This document shows positions 50,874-60,761 of a stretch of DNA of 64,000 nucleotides, one piece after another. The translations under genes were made by a program, and so were the position numbers. The DNA is from Hesseltinella vesiculosa (taxonomy: Eukaryota; Mucoromycota; Mucoromycetes; Mucorales; Cunninghamellaceae). The notes beneath the pieces are model-generated. The model worked only from the letters and a program-made list of their open reading frames with translations. It did not search any database and had not been told where the DNA came from. Each line of letters starts with the position of its first letter. The first letter of the stretch is position 1. The DNA lies in assembly GCA_002104935.1 (NCBI GenBank), contig MCGT01000012.1, positions 496,001-560,000 of the forward strand, given 5' to 3'.

Positions 50874-52580
50874 ATGTCACTTTGCCACCGTCATTCCCTC
50901 GTAACAAAAAAAAGCTCATCCATAAGCCTCCATCAGGTATGCCCATTAACCAGACCAGCAAATATAAAAACGCTGGTTTCGCTTACGCCTTTTCCACTTG
51001 ACCAGGAACTCAACCTTGCTCCCGAAGACCAACAACAAAATATCCAAAAGTCTTGGGATATTTTCCACCAGTCATCACCTCAGCATAGACTACTGATCCT
51101 GAAAGGTCTATTGTCGTCCTCTTGCACCTCACAGCTCTCCTTTTTATGGGAAAACGTCCAGCAGCTGTTGCGCACCGACTTCACCTTGATATTTCCCATG
51201 GAAGTCACTTTGCAGATCTTCACTCATCTTGATGCCCAAACTCTTTGTGCAGCAGCTCAAGTCAGCCGCCGCTGGCGAGAGCTAGCCAACGACGATACTA
51301 TCTGGCACCGCCTTTGTGAACAGCATATCGACAAAAAGTGTGCCAAGTGCGGCTGGGGCCTACCTTTGCTCCAAAAACGCAAGCCTGTCCGCTACCAGCT
51401 TCCACCTGTTTTGGCAGGCACAAAGCGATCGCATGATGGTCTAGACCAATTGCCTTCCTTGTGTGAGTCGTCTGCCATCACGCCTGCTTCATCCGTGCCC
51501 ACCAACGCCTCCCCCCAGAACGTCCTCGTCACCAATAAACGACAAGATCGCAAGCCCTGGAAAGTCGTCTACAGCGAACGCCTGGTTGTCGAACGCCACT
51601 GGCGCAAACTCCAAGCCAAGACCTTCACGGTGGAAAAGGCCCACACCGAAGCCATTCTAGCCGTGGCCTTTTGCGAGGGCCTCAACATCATGATGACCGC
51701 CTCTGCTGACAAGACGGTGAAGGTCTGGTCACTCCTAGACGGCCGCCACTTACGCACGCTGCAAGGCCATACCCGTGCCGTCACTTCGTTACAATTCGAT
51801 GACGCCAAGCTTGTCACCGGCTCCCTCGACCATACCCTGAAGATCTGGAATTACCGCACTGGCCAATGCATCCGCACGCTCGAAGGCCACACCGAAGGGG
51901 TAGCCCACCTGCACTTTGACAGCCGACTGTTGGCCAGTGGCTCTGTGGATGGTGAGATCAAGCTCTGGAATTTCTCCTCGGGTGAATGCTCTACCCTTTC
52001 TGGCCACGCCCAGGCTGTCAACCACGTACATGTCTTCCAACAAAGCACGCGTCTACTCTCCAGCAGTGAAGATGGCCGCCTGATCCTGTGGGATCTCGAC
52101 GCCAAGCAACGGCTCCATGTCTTTGAAGGCCATCAAGCTTCTATTCAAGCCTCCATCCCCAGCATGCCGGGTTTTCTACATCGCTTCTACGAGCCTGCTA
52201 GTACCGAAAAGCTAACGGAAGTGACGTCGGCTGCTCACGTGCAGCAACAACTGGATCTCCAACACCGCTCCGGCACACCCATTGCTATTTCCTGCTCCTT
52301 GGACAAGACCCTCAAGGTCTGGTCGCTTTCCTCCGGCCGATGCCTTACCACCCTGTTTGGCCATCGTAACGGCGTCAAGGCTCTGGCCTATGACAAGCTC
52401 CGCATGGTGACCGGCAGCAGTGATGGTGAACTCAAGATCTGGGACATTGAAAATGGCCACGTTCTGCATTCCATAGATCTGTTTGATGGCAGCGCCATCA
52501 ATGCTGTCGGTCTTTCTGATACAAAAATCATTTGCGTATCTGCATCTGGCGCCATCCGTGTTGCTGATTTTGGTGTTTAA
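50874..52580 (+). CDS. F-box/WD40 protein of the Met30/SconB type (SCF substrate receptor)
   Basis: Single exon, 568 aa. The N-terminus has the Met30-type dimerisation region (SPQHRLLILKGLLSSSCTSQ). The F-box follows (FPMEVTLQIFTHLDAQTLCAAAQVSRRWRELANDDTIW, residues ~105–145). The diagnostic LCEQHIDKKCAKCGWGLPLL and YSERLVVERHWRKLQAKTF segments precede seven or so WD40 repeats (KTVKVWSLLDGRHLRTLQGH and so on) to ~residue 568. Met30/SconB brings the sulfur-metabolism activator (Met4/CYS3 type) to the SCF ubiquitin ligase, repressing sulfur uptake and assimilation when sulfur is ample. The start at 50874 lies after a T-tract and is followed by MSLCHRHSLV; an upstream in-frame ATG at 50724 is less likely. 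Absence of introns is notable here. Confidence 0.85.
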   Translation: MSLCHRHSLVTKKSSSISLHQVCPLTRPANIKTLVSLTPFPLDQELNLAPEDQQQNIQKSWDIFHQSSPQHRLLILKGLLSSSCTSQLSFLWENVQQLLRTDFTLIFPMEVTLQIFTHLDAQTLCAAAQVSRRWRELANDDTIWHRLCEQHIDKKCAKCGWGLPLLQKRKPVRYQLPPVLAGTKRSHDGLDQLPSLCESSAITPASSVPTNASPQNVLVTNKRQDRKPWKVVYSERLVVERHWRKLQAKTFTVEKAHTEAILAVAFCEGLNIMMTASADKTVKVWSLLDGRHLRTLQGHTRAVTSLQFDDAKLVTGSLDHTLKIWNYRTGQCIRTLEGHTEGVAHLHFDSRLLASGSVDGEIKLWNFSSGECSTLSGHAQAVNHVHVFQQSTRLLSSSEDGRLILWDLDAKQRLHVFEGHQASIQASIPSMPGFLHRFYEPASTEKLTEVTSAAHVQQQLDLQHRSGTPIAISCSLDKTLKVWSLSSGRCLTTLFGHRNGVKALAYDKLRMVTGSSDGELKIWDIENGHVLHSIDLFDGSAINAVGLSDTKIICVSASGAIRVADFGV

Positions 52581-52989
52581 ACACCCTCCCTCTCCCCCTC
52601 CCCCTGTATCCCGTTTTTTTTTTTTCTTCTTCTTCTTTTCTTCACTAATGCCCTTGATTCCCTTGTATTTCTTCTTCTCATGATTCCCCTTATCCCACAC
52701 TAGCATCAACATTGAAAAAAAAAAAAAAAAAAGTAAAGCTTTTTAGACTTTTTCTAGACGTTCAAAAAAAACTGAATAAAACTACCTTTTTTGAGATGGT
52801 CTAAAGATAGCCATGCAAAAACCAACCGCGGTAGCGATCCTACGGGTTGGAATGTTTTCTTTCTTGTGAACGGAAACATCACGACGTTAACATTTTTTTG
52901 CACTTGCTAACAAGAAAAGGAAGAATGGGTTTGGTGTCTTTTTCTTTTCCTCCTTACATTCTTTTTTTTTTTTTGAATCAATTTGCCAA

Positions 52990-53682
52990 ATGGATCTAGT
53001 ACCCTTGATGCTTGTTGTCGCAGCCTCGGGATGTACTCTAATGACGGTCGCTCTGCTCATGCGCCACCGCCGGGGACGTGTCCAGCAGCAAAAACGGATC
53101 GAGGATGAACAGCTGATTCTACCCTGTGCTTCGAAACTTCAACTAGATGGCCTGGACCTCTGCCTCACAGCCACCGATGAAACAAAAAAGAGGGGAAGCT
53201 GGCTATCCTCACTTTTGCGCCGCCCGCCCAAAGCAAAACTGCACACCACTGTCAAACGATGTCCGGGGAAACTGATGGACCTGTATTCAGGGGACACTTA
53301 CATGGAAGACAAAACCAGCCTGTCACCTTTTGTACTGCCTGTCTACCACCAGCACTTTCATAGGACCATTTTAAATGCAACCAGCGAGCTACTCATGAAC
53401 GTGCAACTGCAAAAACCCCACCCCACTCCGCCACCTACCCACTTTTTCCAGAAGGATACCTGTCAGTCAACCTTCCCAGGCTCAACAGACGAATTTTCGG
53501 ACATCACCCTGATCGCCGATGAACCCCAGTCACCTGCCTCCGCCTTGGCCATGGCTTTCTCTCCCAAATTCCAATACCTGACCTGGTGGTACATGCTGCC
53601 CCACAAAAAATCCACACCATGGGCCATCTCGTCTCCTCCACGATCTATCAGCATTAAAACAAGAAACATTTTCTGTCAATAA
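52990..53682 (+). CDS. Hypothetical small single-pass membrane protein
   Basis: Not recognised. Single exon of 230 codons. Residues ~4–25 form a hydrophobic segment (LVPLMLVVAASGCTLMTVALL) followed at once by RHRRGR, suggesting an N-terminal anchor with a cytosolic body. The rest is polar with a basic patch (LLRRPPKAKLH), a Pro/His region (KPHPTPPPTH) and a Ser/Ile tail. The start lies 16 bp after a T-tract (52962–52974). A downstream aquaporin gene is parallel; no functional link is evident. Confidence 0.6.
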   Translation: MDLVPLMLVVAASGCTLMTVALLMRHRRGRVQQQKRIEDEQLILPCASKLQLDGLDLCLTATDETKKRGSWLSSLLRRPPKAKLHTTVKRCPGKLMDLYSGDTYMEDKTSLSPFVLPVYHQHFHRTILNATSELLMNVQLQKPHPTPPPTHFFQKDTCQSTFPGSTDEFSDITLIADEPQSPASALAMAFSPKFQYLTWWYMLPHKKSTPWAISSPPRSISIKTRNIFCQ

Positions 53683-53830
53683 ACACGGTTTTTCTTTTCT
53701 TTCGGTGATCGTATTCCTGGGATTTTCAAACACAGCGCATGGGTATGGGATGACTCTTTTTTTTTTACTTTTTTTTTTAATTTTTTTTTTCTTTTCTTTG
53801 CTCACACAAACACCCCCAGTCCCCAGTATT

Positions 53831-55335
53831 ATGGCATCCACAAGTTCGTCCAAAGAGCCTGTGGCTCCTTTGACATCGATCCTCATCAATAACAATTTGA
53901 AACCAAACACGCCAGCCAGTGACAGTAAGCAACGCCGCAGCACAGAACATACCTTGATCGATTTCCATCCAAGCACGCCACAGCAGACCAATGAGTGCAA
54001 GTTTGATACACCCACGAGTTTCTCAAGGAGATCATCAATGAGTCAAGCCTTGTCTGCAGGTAGTCGAGACACCATACCCACTGCTGATGTCCACCCTGTT
54101 GAACGAGTCCCAGGCGACCTCAAGCTACTTCCTGACAAGAAAGAGAACTTTGGCCCAAGTCGCCCTGAGCCTCACCGCCGTCGTTCCATTGATCCTCGAC
54201 CCCGACCATACCCAATGAAACGCCGCCGCTCATCCGTGTATGCTCTCCAACACCAGGGACTTTGCATCCGGCACAAGGTAAAAAAAAAAAAAGTCGGCTG
54301 GTTTTTTTTTTTACCGATTGACCTGACCATTTGTTTCAAAGATACGGCATTACGTTGCCGAGTTTTTAGGCACTTTTGTCATGGTGCTGCTGGTGATTGG
54401 AGGTGCTGCCGAGGAAACGGTGCGTTTGCCTCTGATCAAAGGCACACCCTCTTGGCTTTTAACCTCCTTCAGTACAGGTAAAAAAAAAAAAAAACATAAG
54501 CCATCTGGCTGATGCCATGGTCTTCTATCGGGTAGGGTTGGCCATCTTGTTCGGATTGTGCATTGCTGGAAATATCTCAGTAAGAGAGGAGGCCAGACCT
54601 CACTTTGGTCCATGGCTTCATTTTTTATTCTTTTTCTCTCTTTCCTTTTTAGGGTGGCCATCTAAACCCAGCTGTCACCATTACCTTTTGGCTGTTCACA
54701 GGGTTCCCGAGAAAGCGAGTGCCATTCTACATCCTTGCACAACTCCTAGGCGCATTTGCTGGTGCAGCAGTGATGTATGGGATTATTTTTCCTACTCTGA
54801 ATCAATTTGACGGTGGCAAGCGCGCCATCAGCGGCCCAACAGGAACGGCAGGGGTCTTTGCCACTTATCCGCCCATGACGATCCTAGACCCATCCACCAT
54901 GACCTTATCCAATGCAGCCTTGATGTCCTCTATTGCCTCGGAAGTCTTGGGAACTGCCCTGCTGCTCCTCGTTACCATGGTCTCTGGCAATCCCAACAAC
55001 CAACCTTTCTGCTTCAGCCAGGCTATTTATATCGCAATTGCCGTGGTCGTCCTGGTCATGTCCATGGGTTATACCTCTGGATTTGCCATCAACCCCGCTC
55101 GTGATTTAGGACCTCGCTTTTTCACTGCCATCGCAGGTAAGCTGTTGAGAGTGGAGCTGTCTGGGCAGTTTCTCATTTTTTTTTGAAACTAGGCTGGGGT
55201 TTCGATGTGTTCACCGTGTATCGTTATTACTTCTTTGTACCTTTGCTTGCTCCTCTTCTTGGAGCCATGCTCGGTCGTTTGGTATACACGGTCTTGATTG
55301 ATCTTAACAGAGATCCGCCACGCATCATGAGCTAA
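53831..55335 (+). CDS. Aquaglyceroporin (MIP family) with long N-terminal extension
   Basis: The first ~150 residues are a hydrophilic, Ser/Arg-rich extension (RRSSMSQALSAGSRD, MKRRRSSVYALQHQG) as in fungal Fps1-like channels. The channel follows: HYVAEFLGTFVMVLLVIGG (TM1), the first NPA in GGHLNPAVTITFWLF, SEVLGTALLLLVTMVSGN, the second NPA in SGFAINPARDLGPR, and a last TM near RYYFFVPLLAPLLGAMLG. The Asp straight after the second NPAR is typical of glycerol-permeable members, so glycerol/water transport in osmotic adjustment is likely. Introns lie near 54279–54341, 54479–54535, 54581–54651 and 55136–55192. About 420 aa; the stop is at 55333–55335. Confidence 0.9.
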
Positions 55336-55565
55336 ACAAAAACTAGATTGTTCCCGCCCTCCTCTTCCCCTTTTGAAAGATTAAAGAGTTCAAGGTGATA
55401 TTTTATTCAAAAGAAAAGAAAACGGTAGGAATCGACATTAAGAGAGGGTCAGTAACAAGTAAGATGAAAGTGAAGGATGAAAGGGACTATAGACACAAGC
55501 GAGGAGGGGGGGACACCAAAAGCAACGAGGGGGTAAATGCAGGACGTAAAAAAAAAGGACGGGGT

Positions 55566-56569
55566 TTACACACATTGTTGACCATCCCAATCAAAAAGAT
55601 CATAGAGTTCAGGTGTCATGACCGAGGCTTCATCATCGGAGGAAGTTGTCGATGCTGCCGAGGACACTTGCGGAGACAACATGGGCGAGGGTAAACCAGC
55701 CAAACGAGTAACTTGATTCAAATCATCAACTTGCTGCACAACCTCCGCTGCAGGGAAAAGACTCAAGCTTGCATTCCAAAGAGACCAAAAGAGTGATGAC
55801 AAAAAAAGGAGGGGACGGCGTTTTTCTTGATAGGGCGAAATCCATTGGGTGGTGGGTTTTACAATATCAAAGAGAGAGCATTTCCATCAGGCAAAGGGCC
55901 AAACGTAGTTACTGGCAAAATGAGAACTTGGTGTCGATCACAAAAAAAAAAAAAAAAAGGTCTTCAAAGGAGGAGCAACAGCAAGCAAGAGTCTCTTGCG
56001 ATCCGTGCTGAATCGCAAAAGCCATGAGCAAGGAGAGAGGTTGAATCAATATCGTCTTGATTGGAGATTTTAAACGAGGGCACCATCAGCGTCTTGGAGA
56101 CAGAGGGGTTGAGATGTGGTTGCATTTGTGTAAGGACGGTCATGAGGAGTTGGTTTTGGGATTCCAGGAGTTTGATGCGCTTGTTCATCACTTCATTTTC
56201 ATCCGTCAAACGGTTGTTGTTGGATTCCAAATCGGCCACATAGCGACGTTTCTTGTCGCGGGATTCCTGAGCAGCAGCTCGATTACGTAGGATTCTTTCT
56301 TTCGTCTTTTGATCCTTATCCTCCAGGGAGATACGGGACTTCTTGGCCACAGGCTTGGCAATCTTCTTCTTGTCCATCCGTTTTGAAGTTTCAGGCGAAA
56401 GATCAGGAGAGGCACAAGGCGAAGACTCAGGCTGAGGCAACAAGGGGAACAGCTGACCACTGGAGAAAGTCGACTCGGTTTGAAGCGTTGCCATGGGATT
56501 GATACCAAATGGCAAAGGCATGTTCAACAAGGAATGCAAAGTATCTTGAGGCGAGTTGGTCGACGACAT
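55566..56569 (-). CDS. Hac1/XBP1-type bZIP transcription factor of the unfolded protein response
   Basis: Residues ~85–150 are a bZIP: basic region RILRNRAAAQESRDKKRRY, then zipper LESNNNRLTDENEVMNKRIKLLE. The basic region resembles Hac1 (NRRAAQSSR) and XBP1 (NRVAAQTAR). Unspliced, the frame from 56569 ends at 55964 (201 aa). Removing 56007–55751 (257 nt, not GT–AG) joins …HGFCDS to AAEVVQQVDDLNQV in frame and yields 248 aa with a new acidic tail (PELYDLFDWDGQQCV). This is the usual arrangement of HAC1/XBP1 mRNA, cut by IRE1 under ER stress. No conventional donor/acceptor pair keeps the frame. The ATG at 56567–56569 is used; the upstream TTG reading is ignored. SLY1 is divergently transcribed 760 bp away. 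Confidence 0.85.
55747..55753 (-). promoter_or_regulatory. IRE1-type 3' cleavage loop
   Basis: On the minus strand this is the 7-nt loop CTGCAGC, identical to the consensus CNG|CNGN. It is closed by CC/GG and T-A pairs (TTCC…GGAG). Predicted cleavage after CTG places the downstream exon start at 55750. Confidence 0.7.
55996..56018 (-). promoter_or_regulatory. IRE1-type 5' cleavage hairpin
   Basis: On the minus strand a perfect 7-bp stem (TTGCGAT / ATCGCAA, 56018–56012 and 56002–55996) encloses TCAGCACGG. A T·G pair would leave the 7-nt loop CAGCACG. Cleavage after CAG ends the upstream exon at 56008. Loop position 6 is C where the usual consensus has G, a departure to note. Confidence 0.6.
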
Positions 56570-56876
56570 ATTTAATAACAAAATATCAAAAGAGTTTGGC
56601 TGACGTTTGGCGAGAGAATTGATTTTCCGGCAAAAAATAAAAAGAGATCACTGAACTTGTTGTTTTGAGATATAACCACCACCCAATGGATTGTATAAAA
56701 AACAAGAAGTTCTAAAGTTGCAGTAACGAACTGGAAAGTCTGAAGAAAAGAAAAAGAAGAGAATGAAAAAAGCTTGGCGCTTTTAAAAAGCAAGAAAAAA
56801 GGGGGCTCAACTCGCCAGCCAATCACAGTGAAACAGATGTTCTCGTTCTTTCTCAAGAGAGCGATTGGGCTGGTGT

Positions 56877-56882
56877 CACGTG
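56877..56882. promoter_or_regulatory. CACGTG element in the bZIP–SLY1 divergent promoter
   Basis: A palindromic CACGTG within GGTGTCACGTGAG, about 310 bp from the bZIP start and 450 bp from SLY1. It could bind bHLH or bZIP factors; Hac1/XBP1 sites often contain an ACGTG core. Function is inferred only from the motif. Confidence 0.3.
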
Positions 56883-57329
56883 AGATTGTGAACAACTTTC
56901 ACGATTGCTGCTGCTACTTTTTCATTCTTTCTTTGGCGACAGTGTCTTTGTCTATCACCAGGCTTTCAAAGAAGCAGAAGAGAGCCGAGGTTGGTCCGTT
57001 GGCAAAAAATCTGACTGGCACACCACCGACTTTTTTTTTTTTTTTTTTTTTTCCCCTTCGACCCCTTACTCATTTCTATTGGAACACGTTGGCATGATGA
57101 ACTACGGTAGATGTGACAAAAATAACAAGTTCTGTTTTTGGAGCAAGAAGCTTTGGAAGCGTCAAAAAACATGAAAGCTCGCACTAGCTGGCGGACACTG
57201 AAAAAATCTCATTTTGGAGCCTGCTCTTCATTTTTCCTCTTGCTTTTCCCTTTCCAAACCAGCCAATCATCTATTATATACATTACTTTATAAACGTCCT
57301 TGGTCTTTTTAATTCGTGATCCCAAGCTC

Positions 57330-60000
57330 ATGTCCTCATCAGAAATACCATCATTACGGTCTTGCCAATACGGTATGCTGTTGTTTTCCGTGAATCAAAC
57401 ACCTTTGTTTAGGATAGACCAATAGCTCATCACCCTTCCGTTCTTTTTTTGTAGATGCTGTGGCATCCATGCTTAATCTGAACTCTGCCACAGAAGCTAA
57501 CAAGGAAATGAGTGATTATGATGGCGCCAAAGTGCTGCAAGATAATGCCGTATGGAAGGTTCTTATTTTTGATCGCTTCTGTCAGGACATCGTGTCCTCC
57601 ATCATGCGTGTCAATGACTTGCGAGAAAACGGCATCACGGTTCACATGTAAAATAACTCTGCTCATTAGTCCAATGCACAATAGACATCATAGACTCATC
57701 GCTTTCCTTTCATCGCAGGCTTTTGAGCAATGACCGATCGCCTTTACCCGACGTGCCTGCCGTTTATTTTTTGGAACCCACGGCTGAAAACATCAGCCGA
57801 GTGTGCGAGGTAGACTTCCCTCTTTTTTTTATATTTTATGCTGATCAACAGATTTGCTGCAGGACCTCAATCGCAACTTGTACGATGACTATTACATCAA
57901 CTTCTGCTCCACGGTCCCTCGCCCCTTGCTAGAAGATTTTGCGACACGCACCATCCAAAACAACACTTCTGAAGAAGTCACCCAGGTAAAAGAGGTCTTT
58001 TCAAAGACCCCGGACGCTCACTTTGTCTTGTAGGTCTATGATCAATACTTGAATTTCGTCTGCACCAACCCAGACGTTTTCTCACTGAATCAAGAAAATG
58101 CCTTTATCAATCTCAACAACCCCACTGCCCCCGATAGCCTGATTGACGAAACGATCGACCGCGCCGTCAACTCTCTGTTTTCGGTCATTGTGACCATGGG
58201 CGTGATACCCATCATCCGATGCCCTAGAGGCAATGCTGCGGAAATGATCGCCAACAAACTGGACAGCAAGCTCCGGGACCATGTCATGAACTCGCGCACC
58301 AACCTGTTTTCCGAACACTCCAACAGCCACGTCCATTTGCAGCGCCCTGTCCTGATTCTTCTGGACCGCAACATGGACCTGACGCCCATGCTCAGCCATT
58401 CGTGGACCTACCAAGCCTTGATCCATGACGTCCTGTCCCTGAAGCTCAATCGCATCACACTCGAGGTAAGACACCAAATCGAAGAAACAAAACTTACCCA
58501 CCTTCCTCGTCTCTGCGAAGCCCGATGAACAAAACAAATCAAGACGTAGCTATGATGTCGACCGAAAGGACTTTTTTTGGAACAAGAATGCACCCAATCC
58601 TTTCCCTCAAGTAGCCGGTAAGATCACCCTCCCTCTACTAAACCTGGAGTGACACCATCTCTCTTTTTCTGTAGAGGACATTGATTTGGAATTGAACAAC
58701 TACAAACGTGATGCTGCAGAAATCACTCGGATCAGTGGCGTCAGCTCTTTGGAAGATGTCGGTCAACTGTATGTTTTGCTTTAGAGAGAGAGTGTGTGTG
58801 TGAGCTGACATGGACAACCATCACCTCATTGACGATCTCCGTAGTGACATGTCATCGAACACAAAGATCCTCAAGTCTGCTATCGGCGCCTTGCCGGAAT
58901 TAACGGCACGAAAGGCAACCCTGGATATGCATATGAACGTCGCCACATCCCTGCTGAACCACATCAAAGACCGCCAATTGGACACTTTTTTTCAAATCGA
59001 AGAAAATATCACCCGCCAGGTTCGTGCCTTCCCAATCAATGGACAAGAAAACGCTCATTTTATTTTTTTTTTACCCGCACAAAGAACAAATCGCTTCTTC
59101 TCGAAACATTCAATGATCCGGAGAAGACCAACCCTGAAGACAAGATGCGTCTGTTCTTAATTTATTACCTATCCACTGTGGATGAGATCCCTCCTGAAGA
59201 CATGGATGCGTACAAAAAAGCACTTGAGCACGCTGGCTGTAACATGGCTCCTCTCAAGTACATTGAAAAGTAAGCTGCCTTCATTGTCGCCCTAGAAATC
59301 AAAAGGCGGTCCTCTAACACTATTTTCTTCATCTGTACCTTCCTCGGTGGAATCAGAGTGCGTGCTCTCATGCGAATGACATCAATGTTAACGTCACCTA
59401 CAACCAACACTTCGTCATCGAGCTTCAGCCAGAACGATCTCTTCCGAGGATTTAGCAGCATTGGCAACAAGGTACGCCGGGCAAAAGGAACTCAAAGACA
59501 ACGATAGTTCTCACTTCATTTCACCCCATAGTTGACGGATCGATTAAAGGAAGGTGGTCTCGGTGGAGGGTTTGAAAACCTGTTGTCAGGCGTCAAGAAT
59601 TTGCTGCCCACGAAAAAAGAGCTGGTGATCAGCAAGATCGTGTCGGACATCATGGCGCCACCTCCTAACGAATCATCCAAGGCCGATGAATACTTATACT
59701 TTGATCCAAAGCTTAGCAAGTCTAGTCGCTCACCTCGCCAAAACAAAGTGTCCTTCCAAGAAGCCATTGTCTTCGTGGTTGGTGGCGGCAACTATGTCGA
59801 ATATCAGAATCTACAAGAACTGACTTTGGTAAAGTTTTCCCCGAGATTTCCTTTTTGAACATGCTTTGCTGAACACCCTTTTTTTTTTCCCTCACTAGCC
59901 AAACAATCAAAGAAAGAAAATCACGTATGGTTCCACCGCTATATTATCGCCTCACGAATTCTTACAACAGTTGGACACCCTTGGCAATATTTCATCATAA
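57330..60000 (+). CDS. SLY1: SLY1-type Sec1/Munc18 protein (ER–Golgi fusion)
   Basis: About eleven exons join into roughly 640 aa. Diagnostic stretches are [119 protein letters not shown], and the C-terminal [16 protein letters not shown] and [20 protein letters not shown] proteins of this class bind the syntaxin Sed5/STX5 and promote SNARE assembly in ER-to-Golgi and intra-Golgi transport. Exon 1 (57330–57372) encodes [14 protein letters not shown]. The join near 58466–58525 uses acceptor CTGCGAAG before [14 protein letters not shown]. Stop TAA is at 59998–60000. The divergent neighbour is the UPR-type bZIP gene. Confidence 0.92.
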
Positions 60001-60761
60001 ATTAGCAACGTGGCTACTACCCTGTCTCTCCTTTGTAAAACTTTCTTTTTTTTTTTTTTTTTTTTTGCTACGCCATCAAAATTATAAAATAAAAAAAGAG
60101 CGTGGAACTTTCTTGCCCAAAACGTCTTTGGATCACTTGTTGTGATGACCCGGTTCACCGCGCTCCTTGAAATGATGGCCCATCCCAGATGGACCCCTCC
60201 AGCTGAGTAACAACGCCACAGATCAACACCCGATGCCACGGGAAAAAAAAAAAAAAGAAAAGAAAGCGTGTTGCTGATTCCAAGAATTCTCCTTTGACGC
60301 CTAGCTATTTTATTTTAGCTCACCTTTCTGGACGAAAATACAGCCATATTTGGCAATTTCATGACGGGGCAGCAATGAACTTCAACATTTGAAATTCCTC
60401 CATAGATCAAAAAAATAAAATAAAATGAGTGACAGTCTCGATTGCCGCGGCAATCACGCACCAGGAAGAAAGAGGAAAATCTATAAATGAGGCAGGTGCC
60501 TTTGCTGCTATGAGTCATGATCGTTTAAACGGGAGTGTTCACAGAACGTGTCCTCTTTTACCCAAACAGTTTCTTGGCCTCACCGGATAAATTCTCTCCG
60601 GCATCAAACTCTGAAATTGTTTTGGAACACAACAAGCTGGCGGGGTGTGTAAAGAATTTTCTTCGAATTTGTATAATTTGGAATTTTTGCCCTTCCCCTT
60701 TTTTTCCCTCTTGTCGTTTTTTTTATTTTCTCGGGTTTAATCAGCTACGAGGATTCGCACA
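60001..60761. other. Intergenic region between SLY1 and the MFS transporter
   Basis: No gene. T- and A-tracts occur at 60045–60066 and 60242–60255. The right half holds likely promoter elements of the MFS gene: TATAAAT near 60482, ATGAGTCAT at 60510–60518 and a T-rich tract at 60700–60732. Confidence 0.5.
60510..60518. promoter_or_regulatory. ATGAGTCAT site upstream of the MFS transporter
   Basis: Perfect Gcn4/AP-1-type 9-mer, 244 bp upstream of the start at 60762 and just downstream of a TATAAAT at 60482. It is the third perfect occurrence noticed in the window, all upstream of genes. Confidence 0.45.
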
